Positions 46,661 to 59,075 are shown, counted from the first letter of the stretch. The stretch is 64,000 nucleotides of DNA from Lytechinus variegatus (GCF_018143015.1 NC_054746.1:32577129-32641128); one strand, 5' to 3'. Notes: generated by a model not told the origin, from the sequence alone. Numbers and translations are program-made.

Positions 46661-48744
46661 GTATAATTTATTAAAAGTAATAATGATGATTGTCACTATT
46701 TTTGCAATATTTATCACTACAATGGTAATAAGTTGACATTTAACCCCATCAACTACAGAAATTTTGCTTCTGTTTTTTAATCTAAAATAACCATCATACC
46801 TACCATTTCTGCCAAATTTATGCTTACAATTCAATTTGAATATGACATCCTAGGACTTTTGTTGATTTAATTAATCATGTAAGGCTATTTAAATAGAGGC
46901 TCAAAATTCTTTTTTTATATAGATAAAGAATATGAATCAGTATACCATTAAATGTAATCAGAATTCTCATATGTGATTGAATTTGTAACAGCAGTGGCTT
47001 TTATTGAAGAGTTTAATGAAAAGACAATGGATGTATGTGTACCTGGTCAGAAGAATGTAGTGTGACTCTTTCATCAATTTGTATTAATAGTAAAAGTTTG
47101 CAATATTTTCAAGTGAAAAGAACTTCACAGTATTATTAGTGTATTTTCCTTTTTTAGTGGGGATTTGAATTTGCTGACATCAAAATGTTTGTTGATATTA
47201 TAATCATTAATATAGTGTTTACTAGGCAGACAAAAAAAACCTGAATATATTATTCAGTGAAGAGACATGCAAAACATTAAGAATTGAGAGACAGGTTCTA
47301 GACAAGAAAACTTGGAGAGGAGTTCATTTCACAAATGCTGTATGAAAATAAGGAAAATAGCAATGTTTCTGTTTCCAGCAAAACATTTTGCACACTTAGA
47401 ATTGGGTGAAATATATATTTAATTATCTTTGCACATGTATAAGCTTCGGGTATGCTTAATACTGATATGCTGATATTTGTTGATGTCTTTTTGGAATATT
47501 GGAAAGTGTTCAAGTTCTGCCATGTTATAGATATTATGTAGCGAAGACAGGTGATAAAAATATTATATTCAATAAAGATTGTTTCTCTGGGCTCGCCCGA
47601 CCTTGAGGTGACGTTAACTTCATTCAACACTCATCATGCTGAAGTGCATTTTGTGGTCGGGTTCACTAACATCTAGCACCACTGTACATGCTGTGCATGT
47701 AGATATCTCACTTTAGGTATTTTGCAATTAATTGGGAATATCATAGAAAAAAAAAACACAAATAAATTGTTGAAAAATAGGGTTCACGACTTCATGAATA
47801 TATGTTTTGAGTAAAGTTGCTGCTGGCAGGGACTGGAATTATGTAGGATTTCCAAGTATTCCAGCTCAATCATGTTCTATTGGTTCTTGAGTAAATGCTG
47901 CTACAGACAACTTTTATGATTACCTGACATAGCAGCAAGTAATGCATGCAGGCTGTGTATGATCTGTTATTCATAATTGAAGTGTTACTCTAAGTCTCAA
48001 GAAAAGTCATCCAGTGATTCATTCATTGTTTATTTGACCTAATGGTATTGATATTTTATGTATTTTATTTCCAAAGAGGTTGGAATGTTTCTTGCAAATT
48101 TACTAAGAAGCAATATTCCATCTTTGAAAATGGAAGAAGAGTGAACAACCAAGCTGTATTATGTGATCACTTAATAATAGTGCAATTTCACTTGAGTCAT
48201 GGGAATTCCATGTACTATCATGTAAAGTGGATTTAAAATAAAGCATCCCTTTATATCACAAATCTGATCTATTTTCATTATTTCATTGATTGTCTTGAAG
48301 TTGTTTGAAATACCATCTACAAAGATAAAACATGAAAATGATGTTAAATCATTTATGAATTATATTTATTTTTTTGGTAATTTTACCAAGCCTTATTTTC
48401 AAAGTAGCCACATTAATGCTCACTTGATATTAAAAAACAATATATCATTGGTGCATGCTACTATACAAATTGTCAAACAAGGTAGAAAAGGAGAAAAACA
48501 AAAGTAAAATAAGTCAGACAGACAATATACAGCTTCTGATCACATTCAGTCATTTTGAATTCATATCAAACCATAAATGACCAACAATATAGAACTATGT
48601 AAGATTGGATGGATTAAAGAAAATATATAGCCCTTGTATAATATATCTCTGTTTTTATGAAAGTTTCAAATATGGGTTACAGGGCTTTATGGTCAAGTGT
48701 TATGTTGCATCGAAAATGAGTTAAAGGGAAAACAACCAGGATAC
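46661..48744. other. intergenic DNA, nothing recognised
   Basis: AT-rich. The minus frame at 47298-47630 (110 codons) has no recognised similarity or splice context. No repeat with clear ends was found. Confidence 0.45.
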
Positions 48745-48826
48745 TAAGACAGAGAGAGAGGGGGAAAGAGGATGTCAGAAGGGGAGAGAGGGGGGAGGGA
48801 GAGAGAGGGGGGGGGAAGGAGAGAGC
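48745..48826. repeat. homopurine GA/G tract
   Basis: About 80 bases almost entirely G and A, with GAGAGAGAG and runs of seven to nine G. Candidate for triplex or G-quadruplex formation. Confidence 0.9.
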
Positions 48827-48894
48827 ATTGGGGGCACTGAGTGGCAATAAATAAAGTATGAATACTGAAAATAGTGAAGGAACTGGTGCCTATA

Positions 48895-49864
48895 CTGTGC
48901 GTATCAAAAAAAAGTTTACACTTTGAAAAAATCCTGTAAAATTATACATTTGTAATATGCTGAAGATTTTTCCACATTTTAACATTGTTACAGATCCATT
49001 AAAGCAAATGACGGTATAACTGTCGAAAAATATTTCCGCTTGAGTGAGCACCACTTACTTTTGAAAAGTTAGTGAAAAATGATTTGCGCAGAACTTTGAA
49101 ATAGTTATGCGAATAAAAGTAGACCTTAATCATAAAGAACATACAGAATTTAACTAATAAAATTGATTTGAGGATATCTTCTACCTTGTTTGACTTGTTT
49201 CTTTGCCAAAAACACTTCGAAGAGTGCATTTCGCCCCACCCCACTCCCCCACACACCGAGGCCATCGTGACGATATTTGCTTTACACTGAGCTGTGATTT
49301 ACATGGAATGGCTTAAGCTTGATTTTCATTTTGTTAATCATTGCTAAGCTTGGGAAAAGTATGGAGAAAAAGTACTAAATGAAAAATGAAATGTAAACCC
49401 ACTTTCAATGATAAAAACTTGGTGAAAAAAATGCTGGAGATGTCTGATATAAACTTTTGTTCAGATTCAGTTATGTCCTCAGATCCAGCTGACACAAATA
49501 GGGTAAAGGTTGTGCTTACTAAGTGTTGAAATTTCAATTTAGATGGCAAAATTGTTACAAAATGCTTGAATGTATCCGTTTTATTTCAATTGACTAAAAG
49601 TGCGAGGGAAATGTATGAGAAATGTTTCGTAGGGTAACTTTGATTTCGCCCTTTCCCATTGACACAGCATGAAAACGAGCATTTCTGCGAGCTTTACAAA
49701 AATGGACAGTGCTCGCTCAAGTGTAACATTCTTACAAAAATTTTACTTTCATTGGATAGATGAGACCCAAACCCAAGATTATATGTGAAAAAATTACCCA
49801 CATGTTGTATATTTTTTAATTCCCAGGGCTTTTTCAAAGTGTAAACTTTTTTTGATACGCACTG
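48895..49864 (-). mobile_element. Tc1/mariner-type MITE, 970 bp, copy 2 (inverted)
   Basis: It has the same termini as the copy at 44225-45207 (CTGTGCGTATCAAAAAAAAG and TTTTTTTGATACGCACTG), flanked by TA (48893-48894 and 49865-49866). The interior is in the opposite orientation to copy 1. The related frame, 49265 back to 48999, starts MASVCGGVGWGEMHSSKCFW. Amino-acid differences between the copies are frequent, which suggests no protein-level constraint. Confidence 0.9.
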
Positions 49865-49969
49865 TAGTGTCATAAAAGGTTATTTGGAATAAGTGAAAGA
49901 TTGTGGTATCATGTAAGCTATACCTAGAATATATTATTTTATAGACCGGATATAAGACTACAGGTTTAT

Positions 49970-50970
49970 TTTCAATTCGTCTAATGCCAATTTGTCCTAT
50001 TGCCAACTCATCATTTGGTCTACTATCAGTTCGTCCACTATCCACATAGTGTAATTGCTAATTCGTCCACTCACTATTTCGCCTGATAACTAGTTGGTCC
50101 AATAGTCCATATATACATTTGGCCTAATTGGACTAAATGTTAATTGTGCAAAATGAAGTGAATATATATACCAACTGGTTCATGAGATGAAATATTCATA
50201 GACAAAATGGTTAAAGGAGAATGAAACCATTGGAACAAGATAGCTTGTGTGAAAACAGAAAAATCAAAGAAACAGATCAACAAAAGTTTGAGAAAAATCG
50301 GACAATAAATGAGAAAGTTATGAGCATTTAAATATTGCAATCACTAATGCTATGGAGATCCTCCCATTGGCAATGCGACAAGGATGTGTGATGTCACTGA
50401 TGAACAACTCTCCCCATTACTTTAGTATATATTTCACTTGAATTGCCTCTTTTATCACATCTATCCAGAGATCATGTGTTCTTTCTACATGAGGGCATGT
50501 AATACATATTTTTTTTAATACATCATGGATAAAGAGTTTGTATCATCATAAGAAAAAGCAAAAAGAGACATTTTGAGGGTATTTTATAGTCCACCAAAAG
50601 GAAAGTTGTTCATCAGTGACATCACACATCCTTGTCGCATTGCCAATGGGAGGATCTCCATAGCATTAGTGATTGCAATATTTAAATGCTCATAACTTTC
50701 TCATTTATTGTCTGATTTTTCTCAAACTTTCTTTATTCTTATTCTTTGATTTTTCTTTTTCTACACAAGCCTATTTGTTCCAAAGGTTTCATTCCCCTAC
50801 AGACAAAGTGATTCTTAGACCAAATGGCTATTGGACCAAATGGTTGTTTGCCCGCGGGGTTGTTTGACAGAGTGTTCATGGACAGAATGGCATTAGACTA
50901 AATGAAAGTAGGCCATGTGGTGATTGGATGAGTGTACTAATTGGCAATTTACTGACCTACATGTATTTAA
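49970..50970. repeat. fold-back quasi-repeat interrupted by a MITE
   Basis: The left part (49970-50160) is built from words such as AATTCGTC, GCCAATTTGTCC and TTTGGTCTA. The right part (50805-50970) holds the complementary words GACCAAATGG, GGCATTAGACTAAATG and GATTGG. The halves are inverted relatives, split by the MITE at 50211-50801. Confidence 0.5.
50211..50801. mobile_element. palindromic MITE, 0.59 kb
   Basis: Left: TTAAAGGAGAATGAAACCAT, then TTGGAACAAGATAGCTTGTG. Right: CACAAGCCTATTTGTTCC, then GGTTTCATTCCCCTA. The inner arms are near-perfect inverted copies over about 140 bp (GCAATCACTAATGCTATGG, CCCATTGGCAATGCGACAAG, TGTGATGTCACTGATGAACA). The left border is TTAA. Confidence 0.85.
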
Positions 50971-51422
50971 CTTAATGATCCAGATATGTGAAAAATCAGC
51001 AATGAAAAATATGAACCATTTGTAAAAAGGAGGACAAAGGAATATATGAAAATGACAGGAAAGTGACCAATTGAATCTTTCAAATGTTGAGGAGGGATTT
51101 GTTGATTCTGATTAGTTCCAGCAAAAATTGTAATCAGTGTTTACAAGATAGCTATATGTGTAAACTGTGTGTTATTTCTTTTTTTTGTACAGACTGAAAT
51201 TATTGCAAAGATATACCCATAAACAAAAACAAGGTCCCCAAATCCTCCACTTTTCGTTTTAGCACAATTGGAGTTTAGCATCCATAGCTGAAGCGCATGC
51301 ATGCACATATCACTAGTACGGTATTGGTATTTAGCAGATGCAGGCTATCGTCAGCTGATATTTGCTCGGATATCGCAGAGTTAATTTCTTATCTCTAACT
51401 TAAACTACTTTCTCCAGTGAAA

Positions 51423-54400
51423 ATGGCAGATGATTTTATTTTTGACTTTCTCCATATGGAAGTAGTTGACTTTGTGCAGCGAACAACAAACCCAGATGAA
51501 AAGGTAAACTATGACACTTGGTCTAAGAAAGGGGGGCACTGCCACTGGTGCTACTGCAATGCACTGGCACTGCACTGCCACTCCCACAAGTGCGGGTTAC
51601 CGTTTAGCCTCGGTGAGTTTCCCCGTATCGGCGGCGGGGCTCGAGATCAAGGAACCGGTGAACCACATAGTGGAGACTCGCGGGGAAATCTTCCATATTT
51701 TTTATTTAGTAGACTCTAATCTGAAATATTAACAAGTTTTGGCTTACGTCATCAGTTCTTTACTACATCAATTAGAGGAAAAAATTTATTATGTGATTCC
51801 AGTTCATGACATTAGACATTGTCATTAGATTTTTTCATTTCCTAGAATCATTGTTATTGAAAAGTCATGTCTAAAGTAAAAAAAAAAAAAAGCTCCGGGG
51901 CTGGGGCACAGTCAAAATCAAATTAGCCTATTAGGGCTAGGCTATATTTGATGGAGGTGTGCCTCAAGAAACCCTGAAATGGGGGTCTAAGGAACAGACC
52001 ACAAAGGTAAAATACGCCGTCTTGGGAATATTATTTGGGTGGCAACTAGCCTGGAGGCGTCTGGGGAGTGAAAGTTTAATACTCTACGTATATCACTCCC
52101 CTAACGCCTGGATTTGCTTTACATGCCTCTCCATGGAGGCCAGGATTACCCGTGTTGAACCTAGACCTAAATCACCAATTTTATTTTTTGTTTTTCGCCC
52201 AAAGTTATGTACATTGCCTATTGGCAAGTTTTATGTTATTGAAAGAAGTTAAGAGCAAGAGGGTTCACTTACCCCGTCTGTTTACATCGCCATTTTTACA
52301 GAGCTACCAAGTCTCACGCATTATGCGTGAGACTCGAGCATTTTGGTGTTGAATGTCTGCTGAACCGAGCATCACAGCTGATGTCGACGATCTACATGTA
52401 ATATCCCATTCACTAACACCACCCCCAGGTTATATCATAACCTTGTTCATAGAATGAGTGCCCCAGGGAATGGGAAAATCGTGATTTCAAGTTCGGTGTT
52501 GGTGTGGTGTTTGGAAGCCCACAAACAGTGAACAGGCTGAAACATCCTCGTAAAATTAGATTTTGACAGACAAGATGAGTGCAAATCATTAGAGCCTTGT
52601 TATACTGTTACACATGACTAGACAACATTATTTTGGATTTTTGAATTATTTTCAGCCTTTGCATTCTGTGAAATGTGATTTACTTAAATTTCTCCCCACT
52701 TTCACTTTCGTTGTTGAGAAGTTCTCACGTAAAGTTAAGATGATCAGCAACGTAGAGGCGTGATGTCATAGGCTATCGAAGCGCTAACGGTATCGTTCCT
52801 GTGAACCGAGCTCGGTACAAACTTTTCTAGCTACGAACTCTGAAATTGAAATCACTCATTTCAAAGAACCAATCAGTGGTCTCTGAATCACGGAGCAGAG
52901 CTGGGCTATTAGTTGAACGCAGTCACTGGGCAATTTGCCACTGTAACGTGGTAATATACAATTTAGATCCGAGTCATTGTCACTTTTTCTTTTGTACTCT
53001 TGTATATACAATTTTTGCAGATTTTGTAATATGGATATGGAGACTAGATTATGGTATAAATTAAAACTCCATAGTTGGAGCAGTCAGACTTTGTTTTCAC
53101 ATCATGTGGAGAATATATTTCATATTTAAAACAAGAAAATCAAATAGTACGTGAGAAACGTCATTTGATTACTGATCTAGATGTGCACATATAACTATTT
53201 GGTGAAATTAGCAAAATGGATCGTAGTGAGCATATGCAATGTTTCAAGCAATGCATGCAACCAATTTGAAACTATTTAAAGTACAATAAATCTAAAATTG
53301 CATTCCTGATTCTGTTGTAATCAATTGCCTCCATACTCTAGAGACGTTACTGTGATTGTTTCTGCCTTGCAATTATTTCAGGATAAAGTGATTTCCAAGC
53401 TAGAGCAGATGGGTTATCGAGTGGGCCAAAGTCTGATTGAGAAGTTCACGAGAGACAGCCCTCGATTCAGCAGTGAGCTGGACATCATCAAATTTGTGTG
53501 CAAGGATCTATGGAATGGGGTCTACAAGAAGCAGGTTGACAATCTCAGAACAAACCATCAGGTAAAGGGGGATCTTACAAATAATTATCTTCATGAAGTA
53601 TTTCTTCTAGTGGTTTAATTTGAACTTGTATTTATAATGGAAATGAATTCACACCATATATTCCATATGACTTTAAGCTTGGTATAATTATTAATCAATC
53701 TTTTATTTTCTCATGTCACAGGGGGTGTATGTTTTGCAAGATAACAAATTCAGACTGCTCACTCAGATGTCCTCTGGCAAACAGTATATTGAATCAGCAC
53801 CACGGGTAAGAGAAGTTTGTCATTTATTAGTCAAAAGCATATCTTGTCACATCTCCAAAGACCTTTAGGGTATGGTAGGGAGCATGTGCTCACCATTGTG
53901 ACTACATGTATGCAATCATAGATACATTGTAATTTGTCAGCACATATCTTGATTTGGTGAAAAAGAAAAATGATCTGAATTCGAAACCTACCAGGTGCTG
54001 AATGGATGAGCAAATTTTAGCTCTTAAACTAGTCTCAAGACCTACTTTTAGGTTTGAGTTTCAAAGGTCTCTGCCTGCAGACTAGAAAGAAAGTAAATAG
54101 TAAGTAAAGTAGGCACACAGCAGACTGGATACCATAGTAAATCTGTTCAAATAACATGTTGTTTGAATGTGTTGAAGTCAAGAATAAGTGTGGGATAAGT
54201 TTTCAGTAGGCCTTATATACTTTTCCAATTGACTGTTTCACTTATCAGATATGGCTGCAAATATCCTTAGTTATTTTTTCCCAATTGAAGCTGAAGTTAA
54301 AAAGTTATAAACAGCAATAACTATGTTAAAAAGCATTTAAAATTTATATGAACATTCACTTTTCCAACTTTGTTTTATTATTTTTAGTTGACTATTGCAT

Positions 54401-55397
54401 AGTAAAGCAAGCAAACATGAAAAGAATGAAGACCTACTAAAAATCCAATGCTAGAAAAAACAAGAAATAAAAAACAACCAGACTGATGAGCAACACAATC
54501 AAGCACGTTATATTACATCTTGGAAAAAATATGGGCATAAAGGCTTTCTTTATTTTACCAATTGGTGAGCAATCCATTTTCAATCAAATCATTTGTTATA
54601 CATCTATGTATTTATAGTCCAGATGAGATCACTAGATTGTCAAAAAAAATTGATGGCTGAAATGTTCTGTTTGCATTCATTAAAAAAAAGAAGAAAATAC
54701 AGTGCAATAGTCGTAAAGTCAATCATATTTTCTTTCCTCTCCTTTTCCTACCACTGAACAGTACTTAGCATTCCCATGTGGTTTGATACGAGGTGGTCTG
54801 GCAAACTTAGGAGTCAACTGTGTCGTGACGGCAGAAGTCAGCACGATGCCAGCATGTAAGTACGATCATCTACTGGCTAATTCTAGATTAATGTTATTAA
54901 ATTCATCTTCTCTGTAGTAACCAGTTTTAATATTCTTTAAGATATTTGTTCATTCAAGTTAATCCAAAATTACCCATTTTGGAAATATAAAATGGTATTC
55001 AGTGGGACATACTTTATTTTCATGCATTTGAAAGGGAATTGTTTCATATTTCATTCTTGCTGCAGATATAAGGCAAATGTGAATGGTATGTAGCATTGTT
55101 CAAGATTAATGTCAGGCATTAAGCACACTAATGGTGCTAGATGATTAAAAATTTCACAGCAAATCTTAAAAACTTGAATTAATCATGATGTCAAAACCAT
55201 AAATCATATCTGCTAGGACAAAGACATTGTAAAAGGTTGATGAGGGATAAGTGGGCCTTTTGATAATGATATCTATGCTATGTGTCAAGGTGGAATGTAT
55301 CTACCTGTATAAGAAGTCATGCCTTACTCTTTCATGTAATCCTTGGATGTTATTTTGACTTGCAGGTAAATTTCAGATCATGATTCAGAGGACATAA
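51423..55397 (+). CDS. TRAPPC6B: TRAPPC6-type TRAPP complex subunit (5 exons)
   Basis: Coding exons 51423-51503, 53382-53561, 53722-53805, 54762-54855 and 55366-55397 join in frame (phases 0, 0, 0, 1) to 156 residues, against about 158 in vertebrate TRAPPC6B. All introns are GT-AG. Recognised family segments are KLEQMGYRVGQSLIEKF (33-49), ELDIIKFVCKDLW (59-71), QVDNLRTNHQGVYVLQDNKF (78-97), YLAFPCGLIRGGLANLG (116-132) and TAEVSTMPACKFQIMIQ (138-154). The product belongs to the Bet3/TRAPP33 fold and would act in the TRAPP tethering complexes of ER-Golgi and Golgi traffic, as a GEF for Rab1-type GTPases, in the cytosol and on membranes. The start ATG has AAAATGG context; an in-frame GTG six bases upstream is not used. 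Whether it should be named 6A or 6B cannot be decided, as invertebrates usually have one gene. Confidence 0.95.
52049..52115. repeat. hairpin in TRAPPC6 intron 1
   Basis: AGGCGTCTGGGGAGTGA pairs with TCACTCCCCTAACGCCT across a short AT-rich loop. Confidence 0.6.
52310..52334. repeat. 11-bp perfect palindrome in TRAPPC6 intron 1
   Basis: AGTCTCACGCA, loop TTA, TGCGTGAGACT. The surrounding CAGAGCTACCAAGTCTC resembles the CAGAGCTGCCAA ends of the MITE at 60676 and the repeat at 9900-10060, so this is probably a relic of that family. Confidence 0.65.
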
Positions 55398-55961
55398 CAT
55401 AGCATCAATCAGTGGCTCGCCGTGTCTGGATTCTTTATGTAAAGGGCCAAGGATGAAGCCTGGACAGTGCTGTTGACTCAGAATATGTATATATAGATCA
55501 TACCATGACTGAGCATTATGGCATGGCATTGGGTCTTCCGATGTTCTATCTGGACTTGGTTTACTGGCTCAGTAGATAAAAAATGGAATTTAGCACGATG
55601 TAAACTCATTGACTTCAATGTTCTGTAATTGCCAGAGACTTTGTATACATGGACCCACAGTTCCAGTAGGCAATTAGCTGTGAAACTTGACAAGAGGATA
55701 TGACCAACTTAGGCAGTTGCCACTCTACTCTAATTTATCATCCGAGTGACTATTGCTTGGTATAGTCATAATGACTACCACATTGTCATTTCATGTTTTG
55801 TTGAATCGGACATCAGGATTATTATCTTGCAACTGGAGTTGTAGCAAGTTGCAGTCATCTCCATGAAGCTCTGAATTCTACAGAATTTGTGAAAATTGAA
55901 ATGCTAGAACCTTTATCAAAGTTGTTATCAGACAACTAATATGGGCTCAGTTTTGGACATT
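55398..55961 (+). other. TRAPPC6B: TRAPPC6 3' UTR (start)
   Basis: Sequence directly after the TAA. No AATAAA is seen close by; the first clear one on this strand downstream is at 56870-56875, implying a 3' UTR of about 1.5 kb that would include two MITEs. The true end is uncertain. Confidence 0.35.
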
Positions 55962-56120
55962 GGGGGAGCGTTTCATCAATATTTTCATCTGACAAGTTGT
56001 CAGATCTGACATCTTTCCATGATTTTGATTGGCTGAGAGGCACTGTTCCTATGGTAACTGTCGGATAAAATGGGACTTGTCGGATAATACGTCTGACAAG
56101 TCCTTTCATGAAACGCCCCC
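55962..56120. mobile_element. 159-bp MITE (GGGGGAGCGTTTCAT family)
   Basis: The left end GGGGGAGCGTTTCATCAA and the right end CTTTCATGAAACGCCCCC are inverted copies. TCTGACAAGTTGTCAGA and GACAAGTC words lie inside. The centre carries GATTTTGATTGGCTGAGAG. Confidence 0.8.
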
Positions 56121-56214
56121 TGATCAGTTTTCTTGATACTGACATGATTAGATGATAAAATGAATTGATATCTGGGTTACATTAAAAAAAAAGTTTCAAT
56201 CAAATGCAACTCAA

Positions 56215-56371
56215 GGGCCCTGTTGCATAAAGGTTACTATTATAGTATCTTTTCCATCCAATGGTATCTTCCCTGAAATCCTTGATTCTGATTGGCTGAT
56301 TAGGATTGTTACCATGGCAGTTACCTTTGGATGGCGACGTTACTATGATAGTAACTTTTGTGCAACGGCCT
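56215..56371. mobile_element. 157-bp MITE (GGGCCCTGTTGCATAAAG family)
   Basis: GGGCCCTGTTGCATAAAGG and TTACTATTATAGTA on the left mirror GATAGTAACTTTTGTGCAAC and GGCCT on the right. The centre has GATTCTGATTGGCTGATTAG, the same CCAAT-type core as the neighbouring MITE. Confidence 0.8.
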
Positions 56372-56869
56372 AAAAATCAAACTTGGATTTCAACCAATGA
56401 GAAGAGCACATTTAGAATTTGTGCTTGATTTTTAAGGGCATTTAAATGCTCTTTATCTCGTTGATACAACAGAATATAATGGGGCTCACATTTGTTTTCC
56501 TGGGCTATTTTCTGATGAAAATCATTTTAAGTTTCATTTTTATAATTTATTATCCCTTCCCTGATGGTTACCATGAATAGAATACAAAATTATTAAATTT
56601 ATCATTAGATATAGAGGAGGGTATGATAAAATATTATTGTGCAATAAATCTGTCTTGAAAATTGAACTCCTATCCCTCGTTGTGACAAAGGACACATAAT
56701 ATTGGGACATCCTCAATGTACACTTGAAATACCATGTACCGTAATGAAATCTGCATTAACTAAATTCTCAAACCAGTGTTGAAATTACTTTTAGGAATTC
56801 AGGAATTGCGTTTGAGGTAGCATGTATCTGTAAATATTCATACATGTATGATGATAATACAATATATGT

Positions 56870-56875
56870 AATAAA
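56870..56875 (+). terminator. candidate polyadenylation signal for TRAPPC6
   Basis: AATAAA on the + strand, the first good match after the TRAPPC6 stop outside the MITEs. Downstream GT-rich support is weak. Confidence 0.3.
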
Positions 56876-57082
56876 GGATCAAGGAATCACAAAATGTTAT
56901 TCAAGTTACTTCTGTATATTTCTGTCCAAGAGTTTCAGATGATTGCATACATGAACTATGGACTTGTGAGAATGTCAAAACTTGATAACGCTTTGAACAT
57001 TCTTTCTTGTTAGAAAATTTAGATCTAATGTGCTGGTATGGAATTAGTATCAACAAATGACACTTAATATAATGAAGTGGAG

Positions 57083-57655
57083 TTAAAGGGATGGTCCGGG
57101 ATGAAAATATATCTAAATAAATAGAGTAAAATTCACAGAGCACAATGCTAAAAATTTCATCAAAATCGGATAACAAATAACGAAGTTATTGAATTTTAGA
57201 ATTCATCATTTTCTGAAAACAGTCATATGCACATCATCATGAATATTTATTACCCGGTAGGTTGGCTGATGATGTCACATCCCCACTTTCCTTTTTCTTA
57301 TGTTATTACATGAAATCATAATTCTTTCATTTTTTCATACATGTGTAAATGATGTGTCTCCATTAGCGAGCTGAGGAAATAAGTTGTGGCAATAAATAAC
57401 TAATGCACTTAATCAGTTGTCAATCCCGTTGTTTTAGTTCTTGGTAGAAAAATTTTGAAAAACTGATTTCATATAATAAAATACAAAAGAAGTAATGATT
57501 ATTCATGAAGACATGCCTATATAGAAATAACTATGGACTATCTTTAAAATTCAATAACTTTATTTGTTATCCGAATTTAATGAAATTTTCAGCATTTTGC
57601 TCTGTGAATTTTACTCTATTTATTGAGATATAAATATTTTCAGCCAAGACCATCC
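57083..57655. mobile_element. palindromic MITE related to 21206-21817
   Basis: It begins TTAAAGGGATGGTCCGGGAT and shares AATAGAGTAAAATTCACA, CAAAATCGGATAACAAATAA, GGTTGGCTGATGATGTCACA and the mirrored second half ending GACCATCC with the 21206 element. The right TTAA is lost. Confidence 0.8.
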
Positions 57656-58190
57656 TACTACACGTTTTTGATTGCAAAAGATTTTTAGTGTAAATGAAAT
57701 AAATTAATATTGTTGGGTTGAAATCCCGATCAAATTGATACAGCATGCAGACATTTAGCAACTCTTATAGGTTCTCTGCTAAAGAGATTGTTTTTTTCTT
57801 AACTGTTCTTGGATTTGATTGTCTGCAAATTATTAACTAGTTTCCCTGGTCTTCCAAAAATTTCTTTCATAGCTATGTAGTAATACAACCCTTATCTTCC
57901 CCTTCTCACACAAAAATCATGGTCATTAGTTTATTTCAGATTTTACTACAAATACAGATCGTTGGGAAGAACACCCATTAGATACAGTGATGAAACTACA
58001 AAATTTGTGGTATACTAGTTCAAGGAGTCTTAAAATTCTGGTCACTTCATAGAAATAACTATGGTACTTGATTCATAATACTTGTTAATGAATCGACATT
58101 GTCCAAAGTAGACAAATTTGTGTCTGACAGAATGAGAGTTATACTCACTTTTCCTACAGTACAAGAGTTTAAGACAAAATGGCCTGCATT

Positions 58191-58462
58191 CTGAACTTTG
58201 GTTTAAATCAAACCCTGGTTTAATGATGGAAAGCTAATTGGAGCACAAACCCCTTACAGTACACATTCAATTTATTAACTCATGTGGCATTCAAATCGTT
58301 CATAATTGTCTGGGAATGACAACTGAAGTATATTTCTTCATTATGACAGAAAAATGAAACAAAATTGTTAACATTTATACAATATAAACAGATTTTTTGG
58401 CTCCCCATAATTTTAGCACAGAGTTAGAACGTGGTCTAAGTTAAACCTGACTTCAAAAGGCC
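58191..58462. mobile_element. second copy of the GGCC(C/T)GTATTCTGAAC MITE
   Basis: GGCCTGCATTCTGAACTTTG at the left, and an inverted end near GACTTCAAAAGGCC at the right. The interior matches the copy in TMEM62 intron 9 (37563-37815). Confidence 0.65.
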
Positions 58463-58704
58463 AGTGAGTGTCATTAAAATTCTTGTGAGATGAATGATCA
58501 CTTAGTATATGAAGCTCTGGAGATTCCATTTTCATTTCCAATTATTTGCAATTTTGATTACAACAGTAGCTGGAACATATATTTTGATGTTCAATCCTGG
58601 ACAAAATTGATAACTGCGATCAATGAAAAAGTAATTAATTTGAAAATGAACATACTAAAACAAACACTTGTTTTTGTCTATTTTGACTATTAGGTGCTTC
58701 TTAT

Positions 58705-59075
58705 CCAGCAGTGGCGTCAACATTGAAATCTTAACCAAGGTTAAGTTTTTGAAATCATAACTTAGAAAGTATGTGGACCTAGTTCATGAAACTTGGACAT
58801 AAGAGCAATCAAGTATACATGAACATCATGTCAGAGTTTCAGGTCACATGACCAAAGTCAAAGGTCATTTAGTTTCAAACAAACTTTGGTAAAAAGTTGG
58901 GGTATTTGTGGAATTGTCGTAACTTGAACAGTTTATGGATCTAGTTCATGAAACTCGGACAGAAGGGCAACCATGTGTCCCTTAATATCCTTGCGCGTTT
59001 AAGGTCAGATGACCAAGATCACAGGTTATTTAATGTCAATAAACTTTGGCTGTGTTGAGGGTATTTGTTGAATTG
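58705..59075. repeat. diverged two-unit copy of the DR1 repeat family
   Basis: GCGTCAACATTGAAATCTTA, CATGAAACTTGGACATAAG and TCACATGACCAAAGTCAAAG match the 21900 array. The DR1 words here are mutated (AAGTCAAAGGTCA and AGATCACAGGTTA). Confidence 0.75.

Noticed and set aside
51511..51732. CG-richer frame in TRAPPC6 intron 1 read as ...FPVSAAGLEIKEPVNHIV
   Set aside because: Considered as an alternative exon or promoter island. TRAPPC6 exon 1 to exon 2 joins cleanly without it and no homology was recognised.
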